The position numbers and the translations under genes were made by a program. The notes beneath the pieces are model-generated. The model was not told where the DNA came from and did not search any database. It was given only the letters and a program-made list of their open reading frames with translations. DNA of 64,000 nt, from assembly GCA_947493215.1 (NCBI GenBank), contig CANLQE010000001.1, positions 868,001 to 932,000 of the forward strand. Reading direction: 5' to 3'. This DNA comes from an uncultured Sphingomonadaceae bacterium. Lineage in GTDB: Bacteria; Pseudomonadota; Alphaproteobacteria; Sphingomonadales; Sphingomonadaceae. Shown in pieces: positions 28,011-36,924 of this stretch; position 1 is the first letter of the stretch; each line of letters begins with the position of its first letter.

Positions 28011-31000
28011 CTAGAAATTCACCTCAACACCGGCGTAGAAAAAACGCCCCGTACTGGTGAAAATGCCATCGCCCTGACCCGTGCCGTCAAGGCCAAAGGG
28101 TGGAAGCCGGTCAAAGAGATTGTCCACGCCGCCATAAAAGCGGAAGCGTTCGTCAACGTCCAAGCCAAGCCGGATGTCATGATAAAAAACATCGGGGTAG
28201 AAAATTTGGGGAAAGGCATCCGGATCGCGCGGAGGTTCTCCATTGAAGGAGTTTTGATCTTCGTAATCCACGGCGATTGTCTGCTTACCAATATAGCGCA
28301 AGTCATAAGAGAAATCGAAGTCACCGAAATCCAGCCCTAAACGAAATGAGCTGGTCCATGCAGGGTCACCCAGTTCGCTTTTTAAACGGTCCGCAAAATC
28401 GGGCTGGGTAATGTCGGTAAATTGTGTGCGATCAATCAGATAACTTAGCAACCAACGGGCATCCAGCTGAACACCATCGAAAATCTCGGTCCGGTAGTTC
28501 ATGTCGAAATCGATGCCAGAGGTTTCCAATCGCGCAAAGTTAAATGGTCCAGCGCGAAAAGAGTCGCCAATGACCGGCAAGGATATGGTGTTGCCGTCTA
28601 TGGTACGATCAGACTGGCCTGCAAAAGTGCCATCGGGTCGGCGGGATATGGCCGCGCAGAAGGGATTGTCGATTCCTCCGGGATTGTCGTAACATTGATC
28701 TATGATCGTCTGGCCGTTCAGCGTGAAAATAACGTCTTTGACCGTGATGTCATAATAATCGACAGCAATGGTGAGGCCGGGGATGAAGCTTGGTTGGAAT
28801 ACCGCACCAATGGTTAAACTCTGACCATTTTCCTCTTTAATATCAGGATTACCGGCATTTATCCCGCGAATGGATGAGCCAGCAATATTGGTAAAAGGGG
28901 TCACGCCATCAGGATTTGTGGCAGGCACATTGGGATCGGCGAGACAATTGGCCCTGCGGTTTGGGTTGTTTTCAATATTATCCGCGCTGCAAGGGTCGGT
29001 TAAAAAGGTGAAGGTCTGGGATCCGGTATCAAACTGATCAGACAATGTCGGTGCGCGAACCGATTCTGCATAGCCGACGCGCATGCGAAAATCACTGACC
29101 GGCGCATAGGTGCCCGACAGGTTATAGGCAAACACGGTACCGACCGCACTATTGTAATCCGATACCCGGCCCGCCGCTTGAAACGATAGTTCTTCTGCGA
29201 AGGGAAGATTGGCCAATACCGGGAAGTTAATCTCTCCATAGGCTTCCCATACTTCGGCAGCCGGTGGATCAAAGTCCGCAATAGCGTTCAGGAAAGTTGC
29301 GCCGCTAGCGGTTACATCGTCAAACGCAGAAAAAGCGGTATCTCGCCGATACTCACCACCGATAACGAAGCCGATTGGCCCCCCAGGCAATTCAAATAAT
29401 TGTGACGAGTCACCAGCAACATAGGCCGTTACGCTATATTGCTCTGCCTTTTCGTCCCGCGAGGAGGTAAAGAGGAAATAGTCGCGTGCGGCTTGAGAAC
29501 TATTATTGATCCCGAATAGATTGGCAGGGGCACATGCAGGATCATCATTCGTCGGATCCGCATCAGCGTTGATCCCGCATACAATATTACCGCTGCCGTC
29601 GCGCACCGCGTTGATTGCATTGGAAAATTCGGCCAGCCGGAGATTGCCTTTGGTTTCGTAAAAAGTCTCCAGTCGGCCATAGTTGAAGGCGACCTCATAT
29701 TTCCAGTCATCGTTAAAGATCCCGTCAATACCTGCTACGATGCGATATGTTTCGCGCCGGTGATCTTCACCCCGTCCACCAAAATCGGTATCAAAGCGAA
29801 AGGCGTTGAACGTCGTTTGCCCGTCCGGCAAGCTGGACACGAGAAGTGCCCGATCTTCAGCGCTCAAGAACGGGTTATCGATACTGAAACTATTGTTGAA
29901 AAAAGTGGCTTGCCCTTCTTGAATGGCGTCAATCCGGACATATTTGGCCTCGATAAAGGGCCGAAATGCTTCTGAAATCTCATAGCTCGCAAGGACATTG
30001 ACGGCATAGCGCTCCAGGCCAGCTAACAAAAGGCCCGTATTATTCAGCGTCGAGCCAAGGCCACCTACCGCATTATTGGAACCAAATGGCCGCAAGTCGG
30101 TGGTAATCGGATTAGCAATCAGCCGGCCGTTGTCATTAAAGACAAACGTTCGGCCCAGCTCAGCGCCATTGGCACCCAATAGCCCGTTACAATTGACAGC
30201 TCTACGCCTGTTGACCTCGGCAAAACTGGGATCGCCAGCCGGCACGGCCGCAGGACAGGAAGAGGTATAGAGGCCACCGTCTGAAATATTATTATTGCGA
30301 ATACCGCGGATGAAGGCCCGGTCGGGAATGCCATTACCGGTGCTGGGTTCCCCGATTCTATTCTCTACTATCTGAAATTGATTACGCCCTGAAAATGCTC
30401 CGGTGATATTGTCGCGTTGCGTGTTGAACAGCGGGTCAGAATTGGCATATTCCAAGGCGATCGCGACATTGCCACGCCCCTCATCGAAATTCTGACCAAG
30501 GGTCAAACTGGCGAAGGAAGATGCCCGATCGCCTTCATCCGAAATACCGCTTTGCCCGCGAAATCGAATACCTTCAAAATCGCGCTTCAAAACAAAGTTC
30601 ACAACACCAGCGACGGCGTCGGCGCCATATATGGCGGAATTGCCACCCGTCACAACATCAACACGTTCGACCAAATCCGTTGGGATGGTATTCACATCTA
30701 CCCGGAAGTCCCCGGGCAAAGAGGTAACGTGCCGACGGCCATTGACCAAGACGAGCGTTCTGAGTGAACCGAGGCCACGGAGATCAAGAAGATTAAGACC
30801 CGCCGTACCGATGAAACGCGTAGAGTTGCCTTGGCTAAAAGTAGAGCGCAGGGCCGGGAGCTCGTTCAGCGCATCGCCCAAAGATACATTACCCGTGGCA
30901 ACAAGATCTTCAATCTCTACGCTGGTGATAGGCACGGGCGAAGACACGTTGGGATTTTGAATTCGCGTTCCGGTTACAATGATAGTGGAATCACCGTCAT

Positions 31001-31139
31001 CAGATTCACTTTGTTCCGTCGACGCCGCATCCTCATTACTGTCCTGAGCCTTGGCATTTGTTGCAGAAATTGCGAGCGCTACTACCGCTGCTGAAGCGAA
31101 AAATTGACGTGCAGTTTTCTTTCTAAAAATGGGTCGCAT
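28011..31139 (-). CDS. TonB-dependent receptor, probably for galactosides
   Basis: About 1042 residues. The signal peptide is RQFFASAAVVALAISATNAKA and is followed by an acidic linker. The plug has a TonB box-like TIIVTGTRI and motifs ELPALRSTFSQ, GLNLLDLRGLGSLRTLVLVNGRR and DVVTGGNSAIYGADAVAGVVNFVLKRDFEG. A long beta-barrel ends in an aromatic terminal strand (FFYAGVEVNF). This is the large carbohydrate-type receptor of sphingomonads. ATG 31139 is chosen over 31199 because GGGAG precedes it and the signal peptide then starts normally. Position beside GH36 and a shared palindrome suggest uptake of alpha-galactosides. Confidence 0.9.
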   Translation of the reverse strand: MRPIFRKKTARQFFASAAVVALAISATNAKAQDSNEDAASTEQSESDDGDSTIIVTGTRIQNPNVSSPVPITSVEIEDLVATGNVSLGDALNELPALRSTFSQGNSTRFIGTAGLNLLDLRGLGSLRTLVLVNGRRHVTSLPGDFRVDVNTIPTDLVERVDVVTGGNSAIYGADAVAGVVNFVLKRDFEGIRFRGQSGISDEGDRASSFASLTLGQNFDEGRGNVAIALEYANSDPLFNTQRDNITGAFSGRNQFQIVENRIGEPSTGNGIPDRAFIRGIRNNNISDGGLYTSSCPAAVPAGDPSFAEVNRRRAVNCNGLLGANGAELGRTFVFNDNGRLIANPITTDLRPFGSNNAVGGLGSTLNNTGLLLAGLERYAVNVLASYEISEAFRPFIEAKYVRIDAIQEGQATFFNNSFSIDNPFLSAEDRALLVSSLPDGQTTFNAFRFDTDFGGRGEDHRRETYRIVAGIDGIFNDDWKYEVAFNYGRLETFYETKGNLRLAEFSNAINAVRDGSGNIVCGINADADPTNDDPACAPANLFGINNSSQAARDYFLFTSSRDEKAEQYSVTAYVAGDSSQLFELPGGPIGFVIGGEYRRDTAFSAFDDVTASGATFLNAIADFDPPAAEVWEAYGEINFPVLANLPFAEELSFQAAGRVSDYNSAVGTVFAYNLSGTYAPVSDFRMRVGYAESVRAPTLSDQFDTGSQTFTFLTDPCSADNIENNPNRRANCLADPNVPATNPDGVTPFTNIAGSSIRGINAGNPDIKEENGQSLTIGAVFQPSFIPGLTIAVDYYDITVKDVIFTLNGQTIIDQCYDNPGGIDNPFCAAISRRPDGTFAGQSDRTIDGNTISLPVIGDSFRAGPFNFARLETSGIDFDMNYRTEIFDGVQLDARWLLSYLIDRTQFTDITQPDFADRLKSELGDPAWTSSFRLGLDFGDFDFSYDLRYIGKQTIAVDYEDQNSFNGEPPRDPDAFPQIFYPDVFYHDIRLGLDVDERFRFYGGVDNLFDRLPPFGLDGTGQGDGIFTSTGRFFYAGVEVNF

Positions 31140-31248
31140 GGGGGAGGCTCCCTGTTTAGTTACAGGGGTAATTATATAATATCGGAGGTAGTTTATCAAT
31201 AATGTAAAAAACTGTAAAATAAGAATATCTATAATTCAGGTAATATGC

Positions 31249-31262
31249 TGACATAAATGTCA
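31249..31262. promoter_or_regulatory. Palindromic operator candidate upstream of the TonB receptor
   Basis: TGACAT-AA-ATGTCA, 6-bp arms with a 2-base centre, 110 bases upstream of the receptor start. It fits the T-N3-ATNAAT-N3-A pattern seen at two other promoters of the galactose locus. Confidence 0.4.
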
Positions 31263-31521
31263 ATAATAAAAATATTATATAGGACCATATTTATATATTT
31301 GAATAACAATAAAAATATTTCAAATTTCCGGGAGATTTTTTGAACAAGCGTTCTAGGTTTTCCGGTAAATTTGCACGACTGCGCCGGCGGGCAGAAAGCT
31401 TGTCGATTCCGACGCCTGTCAATTCCAGAATTGTTGAAACTGTTGCTCTGTTGCAACGTAACTACAAGCTAAGATCGCCGAATATTTAGCGCTATGAAAT
31501 CGGTCGAACGTAAGGATTGCA

Positions 31522-31564
31522 AGAGTGAAAAATGGCCACCGAAACGCGGGTCACTTTTCACTCT
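31522..31564. repeat. 10-bp perfect inverted repeat downstream of mucR
   Basis: AGAGTGAAAA and TTTTCACTCT are separated by 23 bases. The structure lies 48 bases beyond the mucR stop codon and could end that transcript, or be a regulatory site for the receptor. Confidence 0.4.
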
Positions 31565-31611
31565 GTCCGAATATGTATCGCCGCCCCTAAAGAACGGTCG
31601 AGAGCATCGCT

Positions 31612-32016
31612 CTATTTCCGGCCCAAGCCTATTTTTGTGGCCAGGCCGCTACGCACTTTGGAATAGTTTGAGGAGACCATTGGATAGTCCGGTGAAAGAC
31701 CCCACTTCGCACGATATTCTTCGGGCGTCATATTATAGCTTGTCATGAGATGGCGTTTGAGCATCTTAAACTTTTTGCCGTCTTCAAGGCACACAATATG
31801 GTCAGGCTGGATCGAGTCCTTAATGGGCACAGCCGGCTCTTGCTTTGTCTTTGACGGCTCGGGTTCACCGGTTAGCCCCGCCATCGCACTGTGCACACTA
31901 TTGATTAGCAAAGGTAAGTCAGAAACCGCTACGCTATTATTATTGAGGTGCGCCACTACGATCTGTGACGTCAAAGCGATTAATGTTTCATCCATTTTAT
32001 TGTCTATTTCTGTCAT
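31612..32016 (-). CDS. MucR/Ros family transcriptional regulator
   Basis: About 134 residues; the C-terminal half is the Ros/MucR DNA-binding domain (DHIVCLEDGKKFKMLKRHL, MTPEEYRAKWGLSPDYPMV, RSGLATKIGLGRK). MucR proteins bind AT-rich DNA and act as H-NS-like silencers of exopolysaccharide, motility and host-interaction genes. The prokaryotic zinc finger keeps Cys76, Asp79 and His89, but the position of the last ligand (usually in HLxTH) is Ser93, so zinc binding may be altered or absent. Start ATG 32016 is chosen; the track starts at 32037. Confidence 0.88.
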   Translation of the reverse strand: MTEIDNKMDETLIALTSQIVVAHLNNNSVAVSDLPLLINSVHSAMAGLTGEPEPSKTKQEPAVPIKDSIQPDHIVCLEDGKKFKMLKRHLMTSYNMTPEEYRAKWGLSPDYPMVSSNYSKVRSGLATKIGLGRK

Positions 32017-32207
32017 TCCGGCCCCGTATTTTATCATTAATAGATTTTACATCCATTTTGGACATAAATCTGATGTGCTTTACGCGACCATAAATCAAGC
32101 CCTTATCTAACATCGCAATAAGTCGCGGATCGACGAGCATGTACTTCGGACATATTATAAAAAATAGAAACTGATCATATTGGGGATCAAAAGGATCGGA
32201 CCCGAAA

Positions 32208-32840
32208 CTAAATATAGACCCCTGTAGTTTTTTCGGCGACTTCCTCAGCTGAAACACCGGGCGCTAATTCGATCAACTCAAACGGGCTGTCATGATCTTT
32301 GCGCAGGAACACGCATAGGTCCGTAATGACCATGTCGACGACATTCGTACCGGTTAGCGGCAATGTGCATTCCGGGATAAATTTGGGACTGCCGTCCTTT
32401 GCACAATGATCCATCACAACAATGATCTTCTTCACACCTGCGACGAGATCCATCGCGCCGCCCATCCCTTTGATCATCTTGCCCGGGATCATCCAGTTGG
32501 CGATATCGCCATTCTGCGCGACTTCCATTGCGCCGAGCACCGTGAGGTCAATATGGCCGCCCCGGATCATCGCAAAGCTGTCTGCGCTCCCGAAATAGCT
32601 AGAGGAAGGAAGCTCACTGATGGTTTGTTTGCCAGCGTTGATCAGATCAGCATCAATTTCATCGGCATAGGGAAAAGGGCCAATACCGAGCATGCCGTTC
32701 TCGGATTGCAAGGTGACTTCCACGCCGTCCGGGATATGATTGGCGACCAGCGTAGGAATGCCAATGCCAAGATTGACATAATAGCCGTCTTGCAATTCGC
32801 GAGCGGCCCGAGCGGCCATTTGATTTCTATCCCACGGCAT
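32208..32840 (-). CDS. scoB: 3-oxoacid CoA-transferase subunit B
   Basis: A 210-residue beta subunit. The catalytic glutamate lies in [28 protein letters not shown] and [14 protein letters not shown] are family motifs. With ScoA it moves CoA from succinyl-CoA to acetoacetate or another 3-oxo acid. It is separated from scoA by a DUF5076 gene, all on one strand. Confidence 0.94.
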   Translation of the reverse strand: MPWDRNQMAARAARELQDGYYVNLGIGIPTLVANHIPDGVEVTLQSENGMLGIGPFPYADEIDADLINAGKQTISELPSSSYFGSADSFAMIRGGHIDLTVLGAMEVAQNGDIANWMIPGKMIKGMGGAMDLVAGVKKIIVVMDHCAKDGSPKFIPECTLPLTGTNVVDMVITDLCVFLRKDHDSPFELIELAPGVSAEEVAEKTTGVYI

Positions 32841-32900
32841 TTGTCTTATCCCTCATCATAATGGCCAACGCCCGTCTTGGCGGGAACATTAACAGCGGCA

Positions 32901-33233
32901 CTAGTTCGGTTTTTCATAATTGTGTACAGTGTCCAAACCTGTCGTGCTTTGCTGCCGTTCGGCATCAAGACCAGCCCATATTCGCGCCAGAGCATCCTCT
33001 TCCGGGATATTTTGAGCTTGTGCATAGGCTCGCGCACCGTGCCGGATGGAATCGACCATCAACATACCGAACATCTCGGGCTTTTCCAGATGTTCAGGCT
33101 GAATAATACAGGTTGCGCCCGCACCATCTTCTACCCACAGACGAGCAACTTCATGCGATTGGTCGAGAAAATCAAATTCCTTCACCGAAATCGCATTATC
33201 GAAGCGGCCTCCTTTGTTTTTTTTACCAAACAT
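32901..33233 (-). CDS. DUF5076 domain protein
   Basis: A 110-residue soluble protein of unknown function, recognised as DUF5076 from SHEVARLWVEDGAGATCIIQPEHLEKPEMFGMLMVDSIRHGARAYAQ. No signal peptide or membrane segment. Its ATG shares a base with the scoA stop codon, and scoB follows after 60 bases, so it is co-expressed with the CoA transferase. Confidence 0.8.
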   Translation of the reverse strand: MFGKKNKGGRFDNAISVKEFDFLDQSHEVARLWVEDGAGATCIIQPEHLEKPEMFGMLMVDSIRHGARAYAQAQNIPEEDALARIWAGLDAERQQSTTGLDTVHNYEKPN

Positions 33234-33940
33234 CAGATCGTCTCCTTTTCCCGCGTCATACGAAACTCGATCTTCTTGTCATAAGGCGATCCGTCAATCA
33301 GGCGCTTAACATAGATGCTTGGCAGGTGAATGGCGTCCGGGTCGAGTTCGCCGACCTCGACGATTTCCTCGACTTCCGCGACGCAGATTTTGCCGGCCGT
33401 TGCCATCGGAGCATTGAAATTGCGAGCGGTCTTGCGGAACATCAAATTACCAGCCTTGTCGGCCTTCCAACCTTTGATCAGGCAGACATCGGCGAATATG
33501 CCGCGCTCGAGAATATAATCTTCGCCGTCAAAATTTTTGATTTCCTTGCCCTCGGCAACCTGTGTGCCGACACCCGTCTTGGTATAAAATCCCGGTATCC
33601 CCGCGCCACCCGCTCGGCATCTTTCCGCCAGTGTTCCTTGCGGACAAAATTCCACTTCCAGTTCGCCGGACAGAAATTGTCGTTCAAATTCCTTGTTCTC
33701 GCCGACATAGGAAGAGATCATTTTCTTGACCTGTTTGGAGCGCAGGAGCTTGCCGAGGCCTTCATTGTCAATCCCGGCATTGTTGGAAGCGATTGTGAGG
33801 TTCTTCACGCCCGTTTCCCGTATCGCGTCTATCAGCCGTTCGGGAATACCGCACAATCCAAAGCCGCCGACGCATAAGTGCATGCCATCGAAAAGCAGTC
33901 CGTCCAGTGCTGCAGCCGCATCGGCATAGATTTTCTTCAT
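33233..33940 (-). CDS. scoA: 3-oxoacid CoA-transferase subunit A
   Basis: A 235-residue alpha subunit with the CoA-binding [15 protein letters not shown] motif and [22 protein letters not shown] and [15 protein letters not shown]. It pairs with ScoB in ketone body or short-chain 3-oxoacid use. First gene of the three-gene operon. Confidence 0.95.
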   Translation of the reverse strand: MKKIYADAAAALDGLLFDGMHLCVGGFGLCGIPERLIDAIRETGVKNLTIASNNAGIDNEGLGKLLRSKQVKKMISSYVGENKEFERQFLSGELEVEFCPQGTLAERCRAGGAGIPGFYTKTGVGTQVAEGKEIKNFDGEDYILERGIFADVCLIKGWKADKAGNLMFRKTARNFNAPMATAGKICVAEVEEIVEVGELDPDAIHLPSIYVKRLIDGSPYDKKIEFRMTREKETI

Positions 33941-34030
33941 AGAAACGCCTTTTTCCTGTTCCTTCGCGCTACTAGCCTAAGTTCCGATATATCGTCCAGA
34001 TTAGAATATATTTGCGCTCGCACATCGGTT

Positions 34031-35155
34031 ATGGCCACAATTGTGATCCGGATATTCGCCTGCCTCTCGCTATTTTTCTTCCTTGTTCCGGTGACCTATA
34101 TCCATGGGCCGCCGCCTGCCAAGAACGACAGCCAATATATCCAGCTAGAACCGATCAGCTTTAACGCAGAAGAACCTGCACGCACCAAGTCCGGCCGACT
34201 GGAATTTTTACGCGGCTGGAAAATGACCAGCGACAATGCCGATTTTGGCGGCGTCTCGTCGATGCTCGCTTTGCCGGATGATCGTTTTATCATGTTAAGT
34301 GATGCCGGTGTGCTCATCGGCTTTACGCTGGATGAAAAACAGGGATTGGCCAAGCGACCCTTTATCGCGCCCTTGCCTGATGGGCCTCCGGTTGAAAATG
34401 AATTTGCAAGACAAAATTGGGACGCAGAGTCGCTTGCTCATGATCCTGAGACTGGGCAATATTGGGTGGGTTACGAACGCTATCATGGGGTCTGGCGTTA
34501 CGGACCATCTTTTGCACGCAAAGAAGCAGAACATCCGGTCGAACTGATGCAGAAGTGGCCCAAGAACGGCGGCGCGGAGGCGATGTTGCGATTGCCCGAT
34601 GAAGAAGACGCAGAGCCGGGGGAAACGAATCGCTTTCTGATTTTTTCTGAGTCGGCAGACTATGCGAAGGGCGGCCATCAGGCCTTGATCTTTGATGGTG
34701 ATCCTGCGGAAGCGACTGTGGAGCCAAAGCTGTTCGGATATCGCCCGCCCAAGGGATATCAGCTGACCGATGCGACATTGCTGCCCGATGGCCGAGCCCT
34801 ACTATTGCACCGCCGGTTTGCGCCATTGGAGGGTATTTCTGCGATCGTTTCCATAGGTGATCTGTCGGAAATCGCGGCCGGCAAGCTTTGGACCGCAACA
34901 CGGATTGCAATGCTTAAGCCGCCTATGAGAGTTGATAATATGGAGGGGTTGGCGGTTACCGTTGAAGGTGATGATACGATGGTCTGGATCGTGTCAGACG
35001 ATAATTTCAACGGGTTTCAAGAAACGCTTTTGATGAAGTTCCGGCTGCTGCCGGGTAAACAGAAGCGGAAGAAGGCTCAGGCGCCTGGACCGCAGGCCGC
35101 CGGTTCAAACGAAAAAGCCGAGGCGAGCCCCGGCTTTTCGTCAATTCCCAAATAA
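34031..35155 (+). CDS. Exported esterase-like/phytase-like beta-propeller protein
   Basis: A ~374-residue protein of the 'esterase-like activity of phytase' family (PF13449). An N-terminal hydrophobic segment (VIRIFACLSLFFFLVPVTYIHG) serves as signal or anchor. Motifs are FGGVSSMLALPDDRFIMLSDAG, WDAESLAHDPETGQYWVGYERYHGVWRY, NGGAEAMLRL and VDNMEGLAVTVEG. The track frame begins 51 residues earlier, inside the opposite scoA gene; ATG 34031 gives a proper signal sequence but has no clear ribosome binding site. The biological substrate is unknown. Confidence 0.82.
   Translation: MATIVIRIFACLSLFFFLVPVTYIHGPPPAKNDSQYIQLEPISFNAEEPARTKSGRLEFLRGWKMTSDNADFGGVSSMLALPDDRFIMLSDAGVLIGFTLDEKQGLAKRPFIAPLPDGPPVENEFARQNWDAESLAHDPETGQYWVGYERYHGVWRYGPSFARKEAEHPVELMQKWPKNGGAEAMLRLPDEEDAEPGETNRFLIFSESADYAKGGHQALIFDGDPAEATVEPKLFGYRPPKGYQLTDATLLPDGRALLLHRRFAPLEGISAIVSIGDLSEIAAGKLWTATRIAMLKPPMRVDNMEGLAVTVEGDDTMVWIVSDDNFNGFQETLLMKFRLLPGKQKRKKAQAPGPQAAGSNEKAEASPGFSSIPK
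35113..35138. terminator. Bidirectional terminator hairpin between convergent genes
   Basis: AAAAGCCG, a 10-base loop, CGGCTTTT, overlapping the 3' end of the phytase-like gene and lying 36 bases from the rpmB stop. A-runs and T-runs flank it symmetrically, so it can serve both strands. Confidence 0.7.
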
Positions 35156-35173
35156 TACTGCGCAAACAGTATT

Positions 35174-35461
35174 TTAAGCAGCGACCTGCTTTTTGGCGAT
35201 TTCTTTTTTGAGGCGACGTACGCGCAGGCTCAATTTATCGTCGGATGTTTTCAGCAGCCAGTTGTCGAGGCCGCCAACATGCTCAACCGAACGCAGACCG
35301 TGCGTAGATACACGCAGCTTAACGCCTTTGCCGAGAGCATCGGACAACAGAGTCACATTTTGCAAGTTCGGCAAAAAGGTTTTCTTGGTACGGTTTTTGG
35401 CGTGCGATACGTTATTGCCTACCAGCCGAGTCTTACCTGTCAGTTCGCAAATCCGCGACAT
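35174..35461 (-). CDS. rpmB: 50S ribosomal protein L28
   Basis: A 95-residue L28 ([43 protein letters not shown]). ATG 35461 follows GGACAG and gives the normal N-terminus; the track extends 18 residues too far. Monocistronic. Confidence 0.97.
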   Translation of the reverse strand: MSRICELTGKTRLVGNNVSHAKNRTKKTFLPNLQNVTLLSDALGKGVKLRVSTHGLRSVEHVGGLDNWLLKTSDDKLSLRVRRLKKEIAKKQVAA

Positions 35462-35652
35462 GTTTTCTGTCCAATTTCTTGTTAATGAGTGATTCCCGTA
35501 GGAAAGACAGCGCACCTAACCGCAAATCGGCTGTCCGTCAAGCACCACGCCAAGATTTCCCGGCCCTTATGAGGTCCTTTTGCGCCTATAATCTATTCCC
35601 GGCAATCAGTTCATCTGGTCATCCGCGCCACTTCGCGCTAATCGCTGCGGTC

Positions 35653-36111
35653 ATGGCGACCGATCCCTTCCATTCCTTTATGCCGCTAGCATTAGAACAG
35701 GCCCGGCAAGCGGCAGATGCAGGCGAAGTGCCGGTGGGAGCGGTAGTCGTGCACCGGGGCGAGATTATCGGGCGCGGCCATAACCTGACGCGTACAGACA
35801 ATGATCCCAGCTCGCACGCCGAAATCACAGCGATTCGGCAGGCTTGCCGCGCGCTAAAGACAGATCGGCTGGAAGATTGCGACCTTTGGGTAACGCTGGA
35901 ACCTTGCACCATGTGTGCCGGTGCGATTGCTCATGCGCGGATCAAGCGTCTCTATTACGGCGCGGCTGATCCCAAGGGCGGCGCGGTGGACAGCGGCGTG
36001 CATTTTTTCGCCGCTGCCACCTGCCATCATGTTCCAGAAGTTTACGCTGGCTTCGAGGAGGTCGAATCAGCGAGCTTGCTCCGGGACTTCTTCAAAAACC
36101 GCCGGATTTAA
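35653..36111 (+). CDS. tadA: tRNA-specific adenosine deaminase TadA
   Basis: A 152-residue zinc deaminase that makes inosine at the wobble position of tRNA-Arg(ACG). The zinc site is SSHAEITAIRQA (His, catalytic Glu) with LEPCTMCAGAIAHARI (two Cys). The C-terminal FFKNRR helix is also typical of TadA. The track frame begins 58 residues upstream; ATG 35653 opens the conserved domain. Confidence 0.94.
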   Translation: MATDPFHSFMPLALEQARQAADAGEVPVGAVVVHRGEIIGRGHNLTRTDNDPSSHAEITAIRQACRALKTDRLEDCDLWVTLEPCTMCAGAIAHARIKRLYYGAADPKGGAVDSGVHFFAAATCHHVPEVYAGFEEVESASLLRDFFKNRRI

Positions 36112-36123
36112 CAGAAAAACTGC

Positions 36124-36924
36124 CTAGTGCACAAAGCGCGCGACCACGTCGCGGTAACTGCGGCTCACCTTAACTTGCGCGCCTGATCCCAGGATCAGGA
36201 AACACTCGCCATTGGTATGGGGTTTTACTTCCCGTACCTGACCCAGGTTAACGATGGTCGAACGATGCACCCGCTGAAAGTTTCGCGGATCAAGGCGCTT
36301 TTCGAGATCTTTCATAGTCTCGCGGAGGATCAATGAATTATCGGCCGTATAGATGCACATATAATCGCCAGCGGCATCAATACGCTCAATCGTGTCGACA
36401 TCGACCCGGAAAATCTGACCGCGATCTTTGACGTTTATAAGTTTCTCGTACCGGTTAGCCGCAGCAGGTTCGTCGTCATGTTCCATATCGGCCATCGCGC
36501 CCGGTGCCACTTCGTTGAGCACATTTTTGAGCTTTTCAATCTCTTCGGCGCCGCGTTTCTCGGTAAGACGGGTGCGCACGCGTTCCAAAGCATCTGCCAG
36601 CCGGTCTGGTTCAACCGGTTTTACAAGATAATCGACAGCCTCTGCTTCAAAGGCGCGGACGGCATGGTCTGCAAAGGCGGTTACGAAAATGAACAGCGGG
36701 GGCTCGATTTCCATAATACCCTGAACGACCGAAAAGCCGTCAAAGCCGGGCATCTGGATGTCGAGAAACACCAGATCAGGCTTCAAAGTCTTGATTTTGC
36801 GAATCGCCTCACGGCCATTGCTGCAGGTATCGATAATTTCAATATCTTCGAAAGGTTCGAGACGGATCTGAAGGCCCTGAATGGCTAGTTTTTCGTCGTC
36901 GACTAATATCGTCTTTATCGTCAT
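36124..36924 (-). CDS. LytTR family response regulator
   Basis: A 266-residue regulator. The receiver domain (1-120) has the acidic DDEK pair, phosphoacceptor Asp in DLVFLDIQMPG and KPVEPDRL. The LytTR DNA-binding domain (~165-262) includes FRVDVDTIERIDAAGDYMCIY and FQRVHRSTIVNLGQVREV. It overlaps the sensor kinase by 4 bases (ATGA), so the two form one signalling pair. Confidence 0.94.
   Translation of the reverse strand: MTIKTILVDDEKLAIQGLQIRLEPFEDIEIIDTCSNGREAIRKIKTLKPDLVFLDIQMPGFDGFSVVQGIMEIEPPLFIFVTAFADHAVRAFEAEAVDYLVKPVEPDRLADALERVRTRLTEKRGAEEIEKLKNVLNEVAPGAMADMEHDDEPAAANRYEKLINVKDRGQIFRVDVDTIERIDAAGDYMCIYTADNSLILRETMKDLEKRLDPRNFQRVHRSTIVNLGQVREVKPHTNGECFLILGSGAQVKVSRSYRDVVARFVH

Larger units (their letters stand above)
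31140..31611. promoter_or_regulatory. AT-rich intergenic region upstream of the TonB receptor and downstream of mucR
   Basis: A stretch of 472 bases without a convincing gene. About 31150-31340 is strongly AT-rich and should hold the receptor promoter, with the palindrome at 31249. The 75-residue minus frame in the track has no family features. A long inverted repeat lies at 31522-31564. Confidence 0.55.

Noticed and set aside
31229-31456. 75-residue minus ORF in the AT-rich region
   Set aside because: Composition is that of AT-rich noncoding DNA and no ribosome binding site is present.
33113-33877. 254-residue plus ORF over scoA
   Set aside because: Antisense shadow of scoA and the DUF5076 gene.
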